Assembly (NCBI GenBank): GCA_934086315.1
Contig: CAKOHZ010000001.1
Location: forward strand, 310,001-374,000
DNA from: an uncultured Bacilli bacterium
GTDB lineage: Bacteria; Bacillota_I; Bacilli_A; RF39; UBA660
DNA: 64,000 bases
Reading direction: 5' to 3'
The translations under genes and the position numbers were made by a program. Shown one piece after another: positions 17,205 through 26,257 of the stretch (position 1 is its first letter; every line of letters begins with the position of its first letter). The notes beneath the pieces were generated by a model, which saw nothing but the letters and a program-made list of their open reading frames with translations, did not search any database and had not been told where the DNA came from.

Positions 17205-17666
17205 ATGATATTATCAATGTTAGATAGATATGTAACTTTATCTGTAGATAGAGTTAGAATAGAAAGATTACTAAAGAATGCATATCTTAACGATAGAAGA
17301 TTAGCTAGATCTTTAGAAAAAGAATTAGAAATTATAAATGCATCAACAAACTTCTTATATGAAAAGATGCTTAATAGAATCTCATTTTTATCAGCTGAAG
17401 AATTAAGAAACTTAAGCAAATGCATAGAAAGAAAAGCATTAAGTATAAAAACAAAACTAAGTGAAACTGATACAGTATTAAAAATGTCAAAAGACAATAA
17501 AGAAGTTGCTCGTGATTCAAAGGATGAATTAGCAGTAAAGACATATGAGACAATTATAGAGGACACTAAAAGTAAAAGAAAAGAACAACAAGAAGAACTA
17601 AATTGTTATGATTACGCATTAAGTTTATGTTATAAAATGCGTTATGCATCAAATGTGACTAAATAG
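17205..17666 (+). CDS. hypothetical helical protein
   Basis: Not recognised. The 153-residue protein is charged and almost wholly helical with heptad-like spacing (LLKNAYLNDRRLARSLEKEL, EELRNLSKCIERKALSIKTK), so it is probably a coiled coil. There is no membrane segment. It has its own GGGGA ribosome binding site, and its stop lies inside a terminator, so it is a single-gene unit. Confidence 0.6.
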   Translation: MILSMLDRYVTLSVDRVRIERLLKNAYLNDRRLARSLEKELEIINASTNFLYEKMLNRISFLSAEELRNLSKCIERKALSIKTKLSETDTVLKMSKDNKEVARDSKDELAVKTYETIIEDTKSKRKEQQEELNCYDYALSLCYKMRYASNVTK

Positions 17667-17687
17667 TAAAATATTTAGTCTTTTTTA
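17657..17687 (+). terminator. terminator overlapping the stop codon
   Basis: Stem GACTAAATA / TATTTAGTC with loop GTAAAA, then six T. The stop codon (17664-17666) lies in the stem. The T-run overlaps the -35 of the next promoter. Confidence 0.85.
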
Positions 17688-17734
17688 TTGACAAATTATA
17701 ATAGTGTAATATAATTAATATGAAATATGTTTCA
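17688..17734 (+). promoter_or_regulatory. promoter and likely TetR operator of the FtsX-type ABC operon
   Basis: TTGACA (17688-17693), 16 bases, TATAAT (17710-17715). Just downstream is the perfect inverted repeat TGAAATATGTTTCA (17721-17734), where a bound repressor would block RNA polymerase. The TetR gene at the end of the operon is the natural candidate; that link is inferred. Confidence 0.6.
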
Positions 17735-17751
17735 CATAAGAAAGGAATGTT

Positions 17752-18462
17752 ATGAAAGAATTTATTAGTGTAAAAAATTTAGTTAAGACTTATAAAGTTG
17801 GTACTAAGAATTTTAATGCCTTAGATGGTATAAGTTTTGATATTAAGAAAGGCGAATTTGTTTGTATTTTAGGACCAAGTGGTGCTGGTAAAAGTACTTT
17901 ATTGAACTTACTTGGTGGTATGGATACAGCTACAAGTGGAAGTATAGTAGTAGATAATGAAAATATTGAAAAATATGATAAGAATGAACTAACTACTTAT
18001 AGAGCAGTAAATGTTGGATTTATATTTCAATTCTATAATGTTTTACCAACACTTACAGTACTAGAAAATGTAGATATAGTAAAAGATATAGTTAAGAACC
18101 CTAAAAATAGTAAAGAAATATTAGAAAGCGTTGGACTTAAAAATCATATGAATAAGTTTCCAAATCAATTAAGTGGTGGTGAACAGCAAAGAGTATCAAT
18201 CGCAAGAGCAATCGCAAAGAATCCAAAAATATTACTTTGTGATGAACCAACTGGAGCCCTAGACTCAAAAACTGGAGTAGAGGTATTAAAACTATTAAAG
18301 AAACAATGTGAAAAAGAAAATGGTGAAAATACAGTAATTATAGTTACTCACAACTCACTAATCGCAGAAATCGCAGATAAAATTATAAGAATTAAAAATG
18401 GTATAATAGATAATATTGAAAATAATAAACATCCAAAAAATATAGATGAGGTAGCTTGGTAA
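17752..18462 (+). CDS. ABC transporter ATP-binding protein, MacB/LolD type
   Basis: A 236-residue ATPase with Walker A GPSGAGKST, the Q-loop FIFQFYN, signature LSGGEQQR and Walker B ILLCDEPTGALD, all typical of the lipoprotein/antimicrobial-peptide efflux (MacB/LolD) class. It pairs with the FtsX-type permease that starts two bases after its stop. The role is probably export of, or defence against, membrane-active compounds. Confidence 0.94.
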   Translation: MKEFISVKNLVKTYKVGTKNFNALDGISFDIKKGEFVCILGPSGAGKSTLLNLLGGMDTATSGSIVVDNENIEKYDKNELTTYRAVNVGFIFQFYNVLPTLTVLENVDIVKDIVKNPKNSKEILESVGLKNHMNKFPNQLSGGEQQRVSIARAIAKNPKILLCDEPTGALDSKTGVEVLKLLKKQCEKENGENTVIIVTHNSLIAEIADKIIRIKNGIIDNIENNKHPKNIDEVAW

Positions 18463-18463
18463 T

Positions 18464-20830
18464 ATGTTAAAAAGAAAGATGCTTCGTGATATAAAGTTAA
18501 ATTTATCACAATTCCTTACAATCTTTTTAATGGTTTTAATCGGAGTAATGGCATATGTAGGCATTGAAGCATATATGGATGGTATGCAAACAGCTTCAGA
18601 TAAATTCTATAGTGAAAACAACCTACAAGATTTAAATGTCATAGGTGAAAACTTTACAAAAGATGATTTAAAGAAAATAAAAGAATTAAAAAATGTAAAT
18701 GATGCTGAAAGAAAATTAAGTATAACAGCAACTACGGATAATGATAAAACGTTATTATTAAATTTCATAGAGTCAAATAACATATCAAAGTTCTATATAG
18801 TTGATGGTGAAAAGTTTGATGCAAATAAAAGTGGCGTATGGTTAGATTCATATTACGCTAAAAAAAATAATATTAAAGTTAATGACGAAATAACTATTAA
18901 ATATGATACATTTACTATCAAAGAAAAAGTACTTGGACTTATAATGACTCCAGATCACATCTATGATGTTAAAGATGAATCAGAACTATATCCTGACAGA
19001 GAAAATTTAGGTTTTGCATACGTCTCAATTAATGAAATGCCAGAAAGTTATATAAAAGAAAAAGTAATGAGAGAAATGGGAATTACTGATTCAAAAGTAT
19101 TTGACAAGTATGTAAAAGATTTTGATTATAAAGATTATTTAGTATTTAACTATGTAATGGTAGATGTAAATGAAAAGTCAAATGTTAGTAAAGTAAAAAG
19201 TGATATAGAAAATGATATTGATAATGCTCTTGCTGTAATAAACATAGAAGATACTGCTTCATATTTAACTTATCAAGGTGAAATAAATGAAGGTAAAACA
19301 TATGTAGGCGTATTCTCAGGACTATTCTTACTTATCGCAATATTATCTGTTATAACAACAATGACAAGAGTAGTAAGTAAGCAAAGAATTCAAATAGGTA
19401 CATTAAAAGCATTAGGATTTAAGGATTCAAAGATTATAATGCACTATGTAAGCTATGGATTATTTATATCTCTAATAGCAGCAATATTTGGAGTACTAAC
19501 AGGATATTTCTTTATAGGAAAAACTTTCATAGGACTAGAAATGTCATTCTTTGAAATGCCTAATGGTAAACCAATCGTAGACTTGCAAGATATATTAGTT
19601 TCACTTTTAGTAGTAATGATCACTTCATTTATTACATATTTAACTTGTAAAAATATACTAAAAGAAAATGCAGCAGAAACTCTAAGAAGCAAACTTCCTG
19701 ATGTAAAAAAGAACTCACTAAATATAACAACAAAAGGAATATTTAAACGTATGAGTTTCCAATCTAAATGGAATATTAGAGACATCTTAAGAAATAAGAT
19801 GAGAACAGTTATGGGAATAGTTGGAGTAACAGGCTGTTGTATGCTTATTGTAACAGCATTTGGTATGTTAGATAGCCTTAATTATTTTGTTAAGCTTCAA
19901 TTTACAGATCTTTACAATTTTAAATATAAGTTGTCACTTAATAATGTGAATAAAGATGAACTAAAAGAAATAACAGATAAATATGGGGATAATACTTCTC
20001 AAAGTCTAGGAATAGAATTTATAACAAATGATGATAAAATATCTAGTACAATATTTGTTGATAACTCTAATGAACTAGTTAGATTTGTTGATAGTAAGAA
20101 TAAATTTATAAAACTAGATAATACTGATGGAGTATATGTAACATATAAACTTGCTGAAAAATATAATTTTGAGTTAGGCGATACAATCAAATGGCATATA
20201 TATGGAAGTAATAAATACTATGAATCTAAAATAGTTGGATTTAATAAAGACCCACAAAACCAAATAATTTCAATGAATAAAGAATATTTAGATAAACTAG
20301 ATCTTAAATATGAACCAGATACAGTATATACAAATGATGATTTGAATAATGTAAAAGAAATAAAAAATGTAGAATTAATACAAGATAAAACTGCTCTTGA
20401 AAAAGGTATGAGTAATATGCTTAATACTATGAAAACAATGATTATATTAATTATAGGAATTGCGATAGTACTAGGTTCAGTTATAATTTATAACTTAGGT
20501 ATCTTATCATATACAGAAAAGCAATATCAATTTTCAACACTAAAGGTACTTGGATTCAGTGATAAAAAAATTAAGAAAATATTTGTTATGCAAAATAACT
20601 GGATAGCTGTTATGTCTATTATATTAGGCCTTCCATTCGGATATACTTTAGTAGACTGGTTATTCAAAGAAGCTATTGAAGAACATTATGACTTCCAAGC
20701 ACATATTGAACCATTAACTTATATAATTGCCGCTATTGGTACATTTATTGTTTCTTACTTAGTTTCAAAATTTTTATCAAGAAAAGTAAATAATATTGAT
20801 ATGGTAAGTAGCTTAAAAGGTAATGAATAG
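18464..20830 (+). CDS. FtsX-like ABC transporter permease
   Basis: A 788-residue permease with two FtsX repeats: an N-terminal helix and a large extracellular domain (to about residue 270), three helices (about 275-400), a second extracellular domain and three C-terminal helices. LKALGFKDSKI and LKVLGFSDKKI are the coupling helices of each half. This fits BceB/MacB-like transporters for peptides or lipoproteins. Co-transcribed with the ATPase and followed by TetR. Confidence 0.9.
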   Translation: MLKRKMLRDIKLNLSQFLTIFLMVLIGVMAYVGIEAYMDGMQTASDKFYSENNLQDLNVIGENFTKDDLKKIKELKNVNDAERKLSITATTDNDKTLLLNFIESNNISKFYIVDGEKFDANKSGVWLDSYYAKKNNIKVNDEITIKYDTFTIKEKVLGLIMTPDHIYDVKDESELYPDRENLGFAYVSINEMPESYIKEKVMREMGITDSKVFDKYVKDFDYKDYLVFNYVMVDVNEKSNVSKVKSDIENDIDNALAVINIEDTASYLTYQGEINEGKTYVGVFSGLFLLIAILSVITTMTRVVSKQRIQIGTLKALGFKDSKIIMHYVSYGLFISLIAAIFGVLTGYFFIGKTFIGLEMSFFEMPNGKPIVDLQDILVSLLVVMITSFITYLTCKNILKENAAETLRSKLPDVKKNSLNITTKGIFKRMSFQSKWNIRDILRNKMRTVMGIVGVTGCCMLIVTAFGMLDSLNYFVKLQFTDLYNFKYKLSLNNVNKDELKEITDKYGDNTSQSLGIEFITNDDKISSTIFVDNSNELVRFVDSKNKFIKLDNTDGVYVTYKLAEKYNFELGDTIKWHIYGSNKYYESKIVGFNKDPQNQIISMNKEYLDKLDLKYEPDTVYTNDDLNNVKEIKNVELIQDKTALEKGMSNMLNTMKTMIILIIGIAIVLGSVIIYNLGILSYTEKQYQFSTLKVLGFSDKKIKKIFVMQNNWIAVMSIILGLPFGYTLVDWLFKEAIEEHYDFQAHIEPLTYIIAAIGTFIVSYLVSKFLSRKVNNIDMVSSLKGNE

Positions 20831-20839
20831 TGCTATAAT
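20831..20839 (+). promoter_or_regulatory. possible internal -10 promoter for tetR
   Basis: TGCTATAAT six bases before GGATGTGA. It could give the regulator its own transcript besides read-through from the transporter genes. Confidence 0.45.
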
Positions 20840-20857
20840 GTTAATGGATGTGATATT

Positions 20858-21454
20858 ATGAGTAAAATTAGAGAACCTATCAAAAAAACTTCAATTGCTA
20901 AAAAAGAAAAGATAATTGAAAAGGGTTTTGAATTAATGTGTACTAAAGGATATCATAATGTTACATGTATAGATATCGCACATTACGCAGGAGTATCAAC
21001 TGGAATTATATATCAATACTTTACAGATAAAAGAGATATATTTATTAGTGGCACCAAAGACTACGCTAACAAAATAATGTTTCCGATGCTTGATATAATT
21101 GTAAACAAAAAAATAGATAAAAATAATCTAAAAGAAATATTAAGTAAAATGATAGATAGTTTTATAAAAACACATACAATCAAAAGAGAAGCACATGAAG
21201 AGTTAATGGCAATGAGTAATCTAGATGAAGACATAGCAAAAATATTCACAGAAAGTGAACTAAAAATGACTAAACAAATATCTGAAATATTAATAGAAAG
21301 TGGATTTAATAAAACTAATATAGAAGAAAAAGTTCATATATTTATTAATATGATAGATAATTACTGTCATGAAGTAGTTTATCATAAACATAAAGATTTA
21401 GATTATAATGCTATGAAAGAAGAAATATTAAATATAATTGTTAATATACTATAA
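20858..21454 (+). CDS. TetR family transcriptional regulator
   Basis: A 198-residue regulator. The DNA-binding helix-turn-helix is clear in residues about 15-60: KIIEKGFELMCTKGYHNVTC, DIAHYAGVSTGIIYQYF and DKRDIF. The C-terminal ligand-binding part is helical. It lies 27 bases after the FtsX-type permease gene and is the likely repressor of that operon through the 17721-17734 inverted repeat. Confidence 0.92.
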   Translation: MSKIREPIKKTSIAKKEKIIEKGFELMCTKGYHNVTCIDIAHYAGVSTGIIYQYFTDKRDIFISGTKDYANKIMFPMLDIIVNKKIDKNNLKEILSKMIDSFIKTHTIKREAHEELMAMSNLDEDIAKIFTESELKMTKQISEILIESGFNKTNIEEKVHIFINMIDNYCHEVVYHKHKDLDYNAMKEEILNIIVNIL

Positions 21455-21460
21455 AAAAAC

Positions 21461-21485
21461 CGTATTTAATTAATACGATTTTTTA
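21461..21485. terminator. bidirectional terminator
   Basis: Stem CGTATT / AATACG, flanked by A7 on the left and T6 on the right, between convergent genes. Confidence 0.7.
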
Positions 21486-22020
21486 TGCTTAATCTAAGAG
21501 TTCCAGTAAATTTACCACTAAATGGTTTGCCATCTATTTCTCCATCCAAGTAAGCCACACCTTCATATGTTTCAGCAAATGGTTCACTATCTAACTTTAT
21601 ATTTTTAGCTTTCTCTCCATAAATACGTTCGAAGTAATTTGACACTTTATTAAAATAATCATTATTAATAAAATAATTCTCTGCTGCTTCTTTAGTGGTT
21701 TCTCTTATTCCTAAAGCTCCTGCACACTTGGAATAAAGTTTTTTACCAGTGACAACTTCACGTGCCATAAATTCATCTATTCCGGTAGCTACTAAATATG
21801 TTGGAACATTATCAATAGAATATAATCTTCTCGTTTCTGCGTTATGATTTTCTAACTTAGTTTTAGGAATAGGTTCGTAATATCTAGTTGAATATAATAT
21901 ATCAACTCTTTCATCTTCTCTTTTAGCTAATTTTGGAAATTCTCTATCAAATATTTCTTTTAATGATTCATTATCTAGTCCTATATAAGAATCTACAACA
22001 GGTATTAAATAATATCTCAT
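21466..22020 (-). CDS. hypothetical protein
   Basis: Not recognised. The 184-residue soluble protein has a mixed alpha/beta pattern and no signal. Conserved-looking parts are the start (RYYLIPVVDSYIGL), AETRRLYSIDNVPTYLV, the small cysteine/glycine turn SKCAGALGIRETT and a C-terminal beta hairpin (YLDGEIDGKPFSGKFTG). Its stop lies in the terminator shared with tetR. Confidence 0.55.
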   Translation of the reverse strand: MRYYLIPVVDSYIGLDNESLKEIFDREFPKLAKREDERVDILYSTRYYEPIPKTKLENHNAETRRLYSIDNVPTYLVATGIDEFMAREVVTGKKLYSKCAGALGIRETTKEAAENYFINNDYFNKVSNYFERIYGEKAKNIKLDSEPFAETYEGVAYLDGEIDGKPFSGKFTGTLRLSIKNRIN

Positions 22021-22076
22021 AAATTCACCTCGTAAAAGTATGATAACAAAAACTTATTTAAAAGTAAATTTAAAAA

Positions 22077-22085
22077 TGTTATAAT
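22077..22085 (+). promoter_or_regulatory. extended -10 promoter of the B3/B4 gene
   Basis: TGTTATAAT ten bases before AAAGGAG. Confidence 0.6.
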
Positions 22086-22109
22086 GTAGTGAAATAAAGG
22101 AGTGATAAT

Positions 22110-22817
22110 ATGAAATTTGAAGTATCAAAATATTTTTTTGATAAAGTTGAAGATGCAGTTTTTGGAGTTGTAGTTGTTAAAAACTTTAATAACAAAGTTT
22201 CATATGATTACATAAATAATATGTTTAATGAATCTCTAAAGACTTCAAAAGAAAAATTTTTAAATGTAAAAATTAAGGAAGAAGAATGGATTCAACCATA
22301 CAGAGAAGCATTTAGAAAATTAAATATAAATCCTAATAAATATATGTGTTCAATTGAAGCACTTATGACTAGAATATCAAAAGGTAATGATATACCACAT
22401 ATTAATTCAATTGTTGATCTAGGAAATGCATTATCTTTAAAGTATGAGTTGCCAATAGGCATACATGATATGGATAACTTTATAGACGGAGATATACAAA
22501 TAAGAGAAAGTGATGGTAAAGATAACTTTGTGCCATTTGGAAGTGATGAAGTAGAACATTCGGAAGTTGGAGAAGTTATTTATGCATCAGGCAATGAAGT
22601 AAAAACAAGAAGATGGACTTGGAGACAAGGAGAGAAGAGTAAGGTAACGGAAGAATCAAAAAACTTCTTTATACCAATTGATGGATTCACTTCTAATAAA
22701 GATAAGATATTAGAACTTCAAGAAGAATTAGTTAAATATTTAAAGGACGAATTAAAACTTGAAGTATATAGTGGTATTGTGGATAAAGATAATAGAATAT
22801 TTGATATAGAAGCGTAA
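22110..22817 (+). CDS. B3/B4 tRNA-binding domain protein
   Basis: A 235-residue stand-alone B3/B4 domain, as found in the beta chain of phenylalanyl-tRNA synthetase. Seen: PYREAFRKLNINPNKYMCSI, a PHINSIVDLGNALSLKYELP motif, GDIQIRESDG and RRWTWRQGEKSKVTEESKN. Such free-standing domains are thought to edit or deacylate mischarged tRNA; the amino acid is unknown. AAAGGAG precedes the ATG, and a terminator hairpin overlaps the stop. Confidence 0.85.
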   Translation: MKFEVSKYFFDKVEDAVFGVVVVKNFNNKVSYDYINNMFNESLKTSKEKFLNVKIKEEEWIQPYREAFRKLNINPNKYMCSIEALMTRISKGNDIPHINSIVDLGNALSLKYELPIGIHDMDNFIDGDIQIRESDGKDNFVPFGSDEVEHSEVGEVIYASGNEVKTRRWTWRQGEKSKVTEESKNFFIPIDGFTSNKDKILELQEELVKYLKDELKLEVYSGIVDKDNRIFDIEA

Positions 22818-22831
22818 TTGCTTCTTTTTTT
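22809..22831 (+). terminator. terminator after the B3/B4 gene
   Basis: Stem GAAGC / GCTTC with loop GTAATT containing the stop codon, then seven T. Confidence 0.7.
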
Positions 22832-22888
22832 ATGAAATAAAAAGTGTTTTTGAAATTTATAGCTAACTATAATAATAGGAGGTGAACA

Positions 22889-23647
22889 ATGATAAGCAAA
22901 GGCATAAAGAATGAACTCGTATTTGCTAATTATTTAAATGGTAAAAAATATAGTGAGCTAAATATTCTGATGAGAGATTTATTTAGAGAACTATATCCAT
23001 TTATTAAAGAAGATGATATGGTAAATGCATGGAGAGATGAAAGCTATAATAAAGCAGATCTAATAGTAGAAGTAAAAGGAAGAAAAAAGTATCTAAGTTT
23101 GAAAATAGGTGATAAAAATTCTTTTCATTTAGAACCAATATCAGAGTTTATCCATTTTTTAATAAGTAGTGGGGTAAAAAAAGAAATAATAATTAAATAT
23201 TTAGAATTTCATTATGCTGATGGAAGTAGGAATGGAAAGGGTAAAAATAGAATAGGCGTGATGAAGTATAAGGAAAAACATCAAAAGGATATTGATGAGA
23301 TGAATAATATTTTTAAAAATGAAAAAATGCTTGATAAATGTATAGATAGATTTGTACTCAGAGGTAGAACTAAGAATGACAAACAAATAGATGCTTTGAT
23401 TTATGGTATGGTTAATGATTTTCTTTATGTAACAAAATATGATATAAAGAGAATTATAAAGGATAATTTAGGTATTGATACTACTGGGTTACATGTAGGA
23501 CCTTTATATATTCAACCACAATCCAGGAATTTAAATTATAATCCAAAATATGAAAAATGTAGATTTTGTGTACAAATAAAGTGGTTTAATTTATTTGATT
23601 ACATTATGAAATATAGATATGAATTAAGTATTAAAAGGAAAAAATAA
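22889..23647 (+). CDS. hypothetical protein, possible PD-(D/E)XK-like nuclease
   Basis: A 252-residue protein that I cannot name. The N-terminal half has YNKADLIVEVKGRKKYLSLK, an acidic residue followed by E-V-K, which resembles a PD-(D/E)XK nuclease core, then EPISEFIHFL. The C-terminal half has a basic region and cysteines in KCRFCVQIKWF. A strong AGGAGGTGA site precedes the ATG. It ends 30 bases before the tRNA promoter, next to the mobile island, so it may be a restriction or defence gene; that is weak inference. Confidence 0.4.
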   Translation: MISKGIKNELVFANYLNGKKYSELNILMRDLFRELYPFIKEDDMVNAWRDESYNKADLIVEVKGRKKYLSLKIGDKNSFHLEPISEFIHFLISSGVKKEIIIKYLEFHYADGSRNGKGKNRIGVMKYKEKHQKDIDEMNNIFKNEKMLDKCIDRFVLRGRTKNDKQIDALIYGMVNDFLYVTKYDIKRIIKDNLGIDTTGLHVGPLYIQPQSRNLNYNPKYEKCRFCVQIKWFNLFDYIMKYRYELSIKRKK

Positions 23648-23678
23648 AGAATTTTATGAAAAAATTATATATTTATAG

Positions 23679-23707
23679 TTGACAGGCTGAAGTTCTTCTA
23701 GTATAAT
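23679..23707 (+). promoter_or_regulatory. tRNA-Gly promoter
   Basis: Perfect TTGACA (23679-23684), 17-base spacer and TATAAT (23702-23707), about 40 bases before the tRNA. It is the best consensus housekeeping promoter in the window. Confidence 0.85.
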
Positions 23708-23747
23708 GAATTATGCAATTCAAGAAAGAGAATACTTTCTAAAAAGT

Positions 23748-23821
23748 GCAGGTGTAGTTTAATGGTAGAACTTCAGCCTTCCAAGCTGCTAACGTGGGTC
23801 CGATTCCCATCACCTGCTCCA
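23748..23821 (+). tRNA. tRNA-Gly (anticodon TCC)
   Basis: Acceptor stem GCAGGTG / CACCTGC, discriminator T, CCA encoded (23819-23821). The anticodon loop CTTCCAA carries TCC at 23780-23782. The D-arm TAGTTTAATGGTA is normal for glycine tRNA. Two oddities: T-loop TCCGATT has C at position 55 (23800) instead of the near-universal T, and the outer pair of the anticodon stem is T-C (23773/23789). It may be a divergent or non-standard tRNA-Gly. Confidence 0.88.
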
Positions 23822-23865
23822 TTGACGAATCTGTTCGAACTATTTAGTTTGGACTTGATATATAG

Positions 23866-23890
23866 AATCAATCGAAAGATTGATTTTTTT
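23866..23890 (+). terminator. tRNA-Gly terminator
   Basis: Stem AATCAATC / GATTGATT with GAAA tetraloop, then T5. Confidence 0.85.
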
Positions 23891-23931
23891 GTGTCTTACA
23901 AAGAAATCATCCTAAAGAAAGGATGGTGTTT

Positions 23932-24207
23932 ATGATTAATATTATCAAACAAGAAATACCTATTGATGAATCACTAAAAAAGAAGTTAGAGTTTATTTGT
24001 GATTTTTGTAATACTACTCCTACATTTATAAATGGAAGTATTAGAAAAATTGATAAATCTAATTTGTCTTATGTTGAACCTCACAAAGTAATTATCAATA
24101 ATATAATGTTTCTTGTTTTTAATTATTCTAATGATGTTTATATCAAAAACTTTGGTAATAAAATTAAAATCAATGAATTAGAAAATTATTTAAAGCGTAC
24201 CAACTAG
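23932..24207 (+). CDS. hypothetical small protein
   Basis: Not recognised. About 91 residues, with an amphipathic beginning (IIKQEIPIDESLKKKLEFIC), a CDFC pair, and a short beta-rich middle (PHKVIINNIMFLVFNYSNDV). The ATG at 23932 is favoured over the frame start at 23923 by the AAGGATGG site. It lies between the tRNA and the serine recombinase and may be the first gene of the mobile island. Confidence 0.55.
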   Translation: MINIIKQEIPIDESLKKKLEFICDFCNTTPTFINGSIRKIDKSNLSYVEPHKVIINNIMFLVFNYSNDVYIKNFGNKIKINELENYLKRTN

Positions 24208-24268
24208 TAAATTTGTCGAAAATAGTTTATAATTAGATTAGAAAAACTTATATCTGATTTATTTATGG

Positions 24269-24314
24269 GCGAAGTAGTACAAATAAGCCTAGTTGTACTG
24301 CTTCGCTCTTTTTT
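24269..24314 (+). terminator. strong hairpin/attenuator before the serine recombinase
   Basis: A 14-bp stem (GCGAAGTAGTACAA / TTGTACTGCTTCGC, one G-T pair) with a 10-base loop, then TCTTTTTT, 20 bases before the recombinase start. It should end transcription coming from the chromosome or regulate recombinase expression. Confidence 0.75.
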
Positions 24315-24334
24315 AGTAAAGGAGATGATGATAA

Positions 24335-26257
24335 TTGGATGATGTAAAAAAAGTTTGTGGTCTATATATGAGAGTATCAACTGAAGATCAAGCACGAGAA
24401 GGTTTTAGTTTACCAGAACAAAAAGAAAGATTAGAGGCATATTGTAAATTCAAGGGCTTTGTTATTAAAGACTATTATACTGATGCTGGTATAAGTGCTA
24501 AAACAGGCAATTATAGACCTGAATTTGAAAGACTTAAAGAAGATATTAAATCAAAGAAAATAAACACTATAATCGCTTTAAAACAAGATAGAATAACAAG
24601 AAGTATTTTTGATTGGGAAGAACTTATGAGATTTCTTGAAGAAAACGACGCTTATCTTGATTGTGTTAATGATGATATTAATACTACTAATGCTAATGGT
24701 AAAATGGTTTCAAGAATACTAATGAGTGTATCACAACAAGAAATAGAAAGAACAAGTGAAAGAACTAAGGTTGGTTTAGCAGGTGCTATTAAACAAGGAC
24801 ACATACCACATCAAGCACCACTTGGTTATAAACATGAAAATAAAAAATTAGTTATAGACCATTTAACAAAAGATGTTGTCATAAGAATATTTGAACTTTA
24901 TCATAAAGGAATGTCATATCAAAAGATAAGTACACTATTTAATAAAGAACAAGTATTGGGTAAAACAAATTGGAGAGATTCTTCTATTGTTGCAATTTTA
25001 GAAAATGAAATATACAAAGGTGATTTTGTTCATGGTAAAAGGACGAAACATCCTACTTATTATGAAAATGTTGTTGAACCTATTGTTAGTAAAGAAATGT
25101 GGGAAGAATGCCAAGTTCAAAAGAAAAAGAATTCTAAAAGTTATCAAAGAACTTTAACATATCTATTCTTACAAAAATTAAGGTGTCCTAAATGTAATAG
25201 AATTTTAGGTGGTAAAGCAACTCAAAAGAAAAATGGTAATATTTATTATTACTATTACTGTCATGATTGTAAGATAAACTTTAAGGAAAGTTTAGTTGAG
25301 GAATATTTTAATGATTTTGTAAATGAACTTGTAGAATACGATTCAGTAGTAAATCAGTTCTTCTTACCAATGATTAAGCAAAAATTTGATGAACCACAAG
25401 AAGAATTAAAGAAAGATATCAATAAACAAAAAGACAAATTAGAAAGAATTAAAAGAGCCTATATTAATGGTGTATTTAGTTTAGAAGAATATAACGATGA
25501 GAGAAAGTTAGTTGAATCTGCTCTTGAAAAATTACAAAATGAACTTGATGAAGCAACCTCTTGTGAAATTCTTAATTTTACCCCACAAGATATTTTACTA
25601 AAAAGAGATATTGATTATATAAATAAAGTTAAATTAGAAAAGGAATATAAAGAAAGAACTAAAACTTGGAAAGATTATACAAGAGAAGAAAAATCAGAAC
25701 TTATTATGAAATATGTTGATGATATTAAATTAGGTATTCTTAATAATTATATTTATGTAGATAATATCAATTTTAGAGAATCAATATGTAAGCCTTGTAA
25801 TGAATTATTTGATGCTGGTTATATTGATGTTAAGACACCTGTTATTTTTGGTAATATTGTAGGTCAAATAAGGTTTAGTAATTACTTACCTGAAAAAGAA
25901 ATTGGTAAACATATAATGAGATTAAGACAATATTATGATGTTGGTTTTGAAGAAGCAACTTATTATGTAGAAGATAGAATATTCTATTTTAACTTTATCC
26001 ATGATGACAGAGCAATAGTCAGAGTATTCCCTATGGAAGATTATGCAAAAATAGATCCTGATATAAAAATGAAAGAATACAAATATGGAATTATTTATAT
26101 TCGTGGTGAAGATGAGTTTCAAATGCAAGATATAAATACTGCTTTTGATTATATACCTGATGAAACTAATGATTGTGTTATTTATACGAAAGAACCTGTT
26201 CCTATTGAAATTGGAGTAAAACCTGTAAAGAAAGAATTGTTGTATGAAGAAGAATAA
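24335..26257 (+). CDS. large serine recombinase (integrase)
   Basis: Site-specific DNA integrase/excisionase, 640 residues. The N-terminal resolvase domain starts YMRVSTEDQAREGFS (catalytic serine near residue 15) and includes ALKQDRITR and QEIERTSERTK. The recombinase domain (about 160-270) follows, then a zinc ribbon (CPKC...CHDC, about 290-315) and a coiled coil (about 370-410). The last 180 residues or so (ending KKELLYEEE) go beyond the usual C-terminus. Initiation is at TTG, with AAAGGAG well placed and no ATG in frame nearby. It marks the left end of a mobile island. Confidence 0.93.
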   Translation: MDDVKKVCGLYMRVSTEDQAREGFSLPEQKERLEAYCKFKGFVIKDYYTDAGISAKTGNYRPEFERLKEDIKSKKINTIIALKQDRITRSIFDWEELMRFLEENDAYLDCVNDDINTTNANGKMVSRILMSVSQQEIERTSERTKVGLAGAIKQGHIPHQAPLGYKHENKKLVIDHLTKDVVIRIFELYHKGMSYQKISTLFNKEQVLGKTNWRDSSIVAILENEIYKGDFVHGKRTKHPTYYENVVEPIVSKEMWEECQVQKKKNSKSYQRTLTYLFLQKLRCPKCNRILGGKATQKKNGNIYYYYYCHDCKINFKESLVEEYFNDFVNELVEYDSVVNQFFLPMIKQKFDEPQEELKKDINKQKDKLERIKRAYINGVFSLEEYNDERKLVESALEKLQNELDEATSCEILNFTPQDILLKRDIDYINKVKLEKEYKERTKTWKDYTREEKSELIMKYVDDIKLGILNNYIYVDNINFRESICKPCNELFDAGYIDVKTPVIFGNIVGQIRFSNYLPEKEIGKHIMRLRQYYDVGFEEATYYVEDRIFYFNFIHDDRAIVRVFPMEDYAKIDPDIKMKEYKYGIIYIRGEDEFQMQDINTAFDYIPDETNDCVIYTKEPVPIEIGVKPVKKELLYEEE

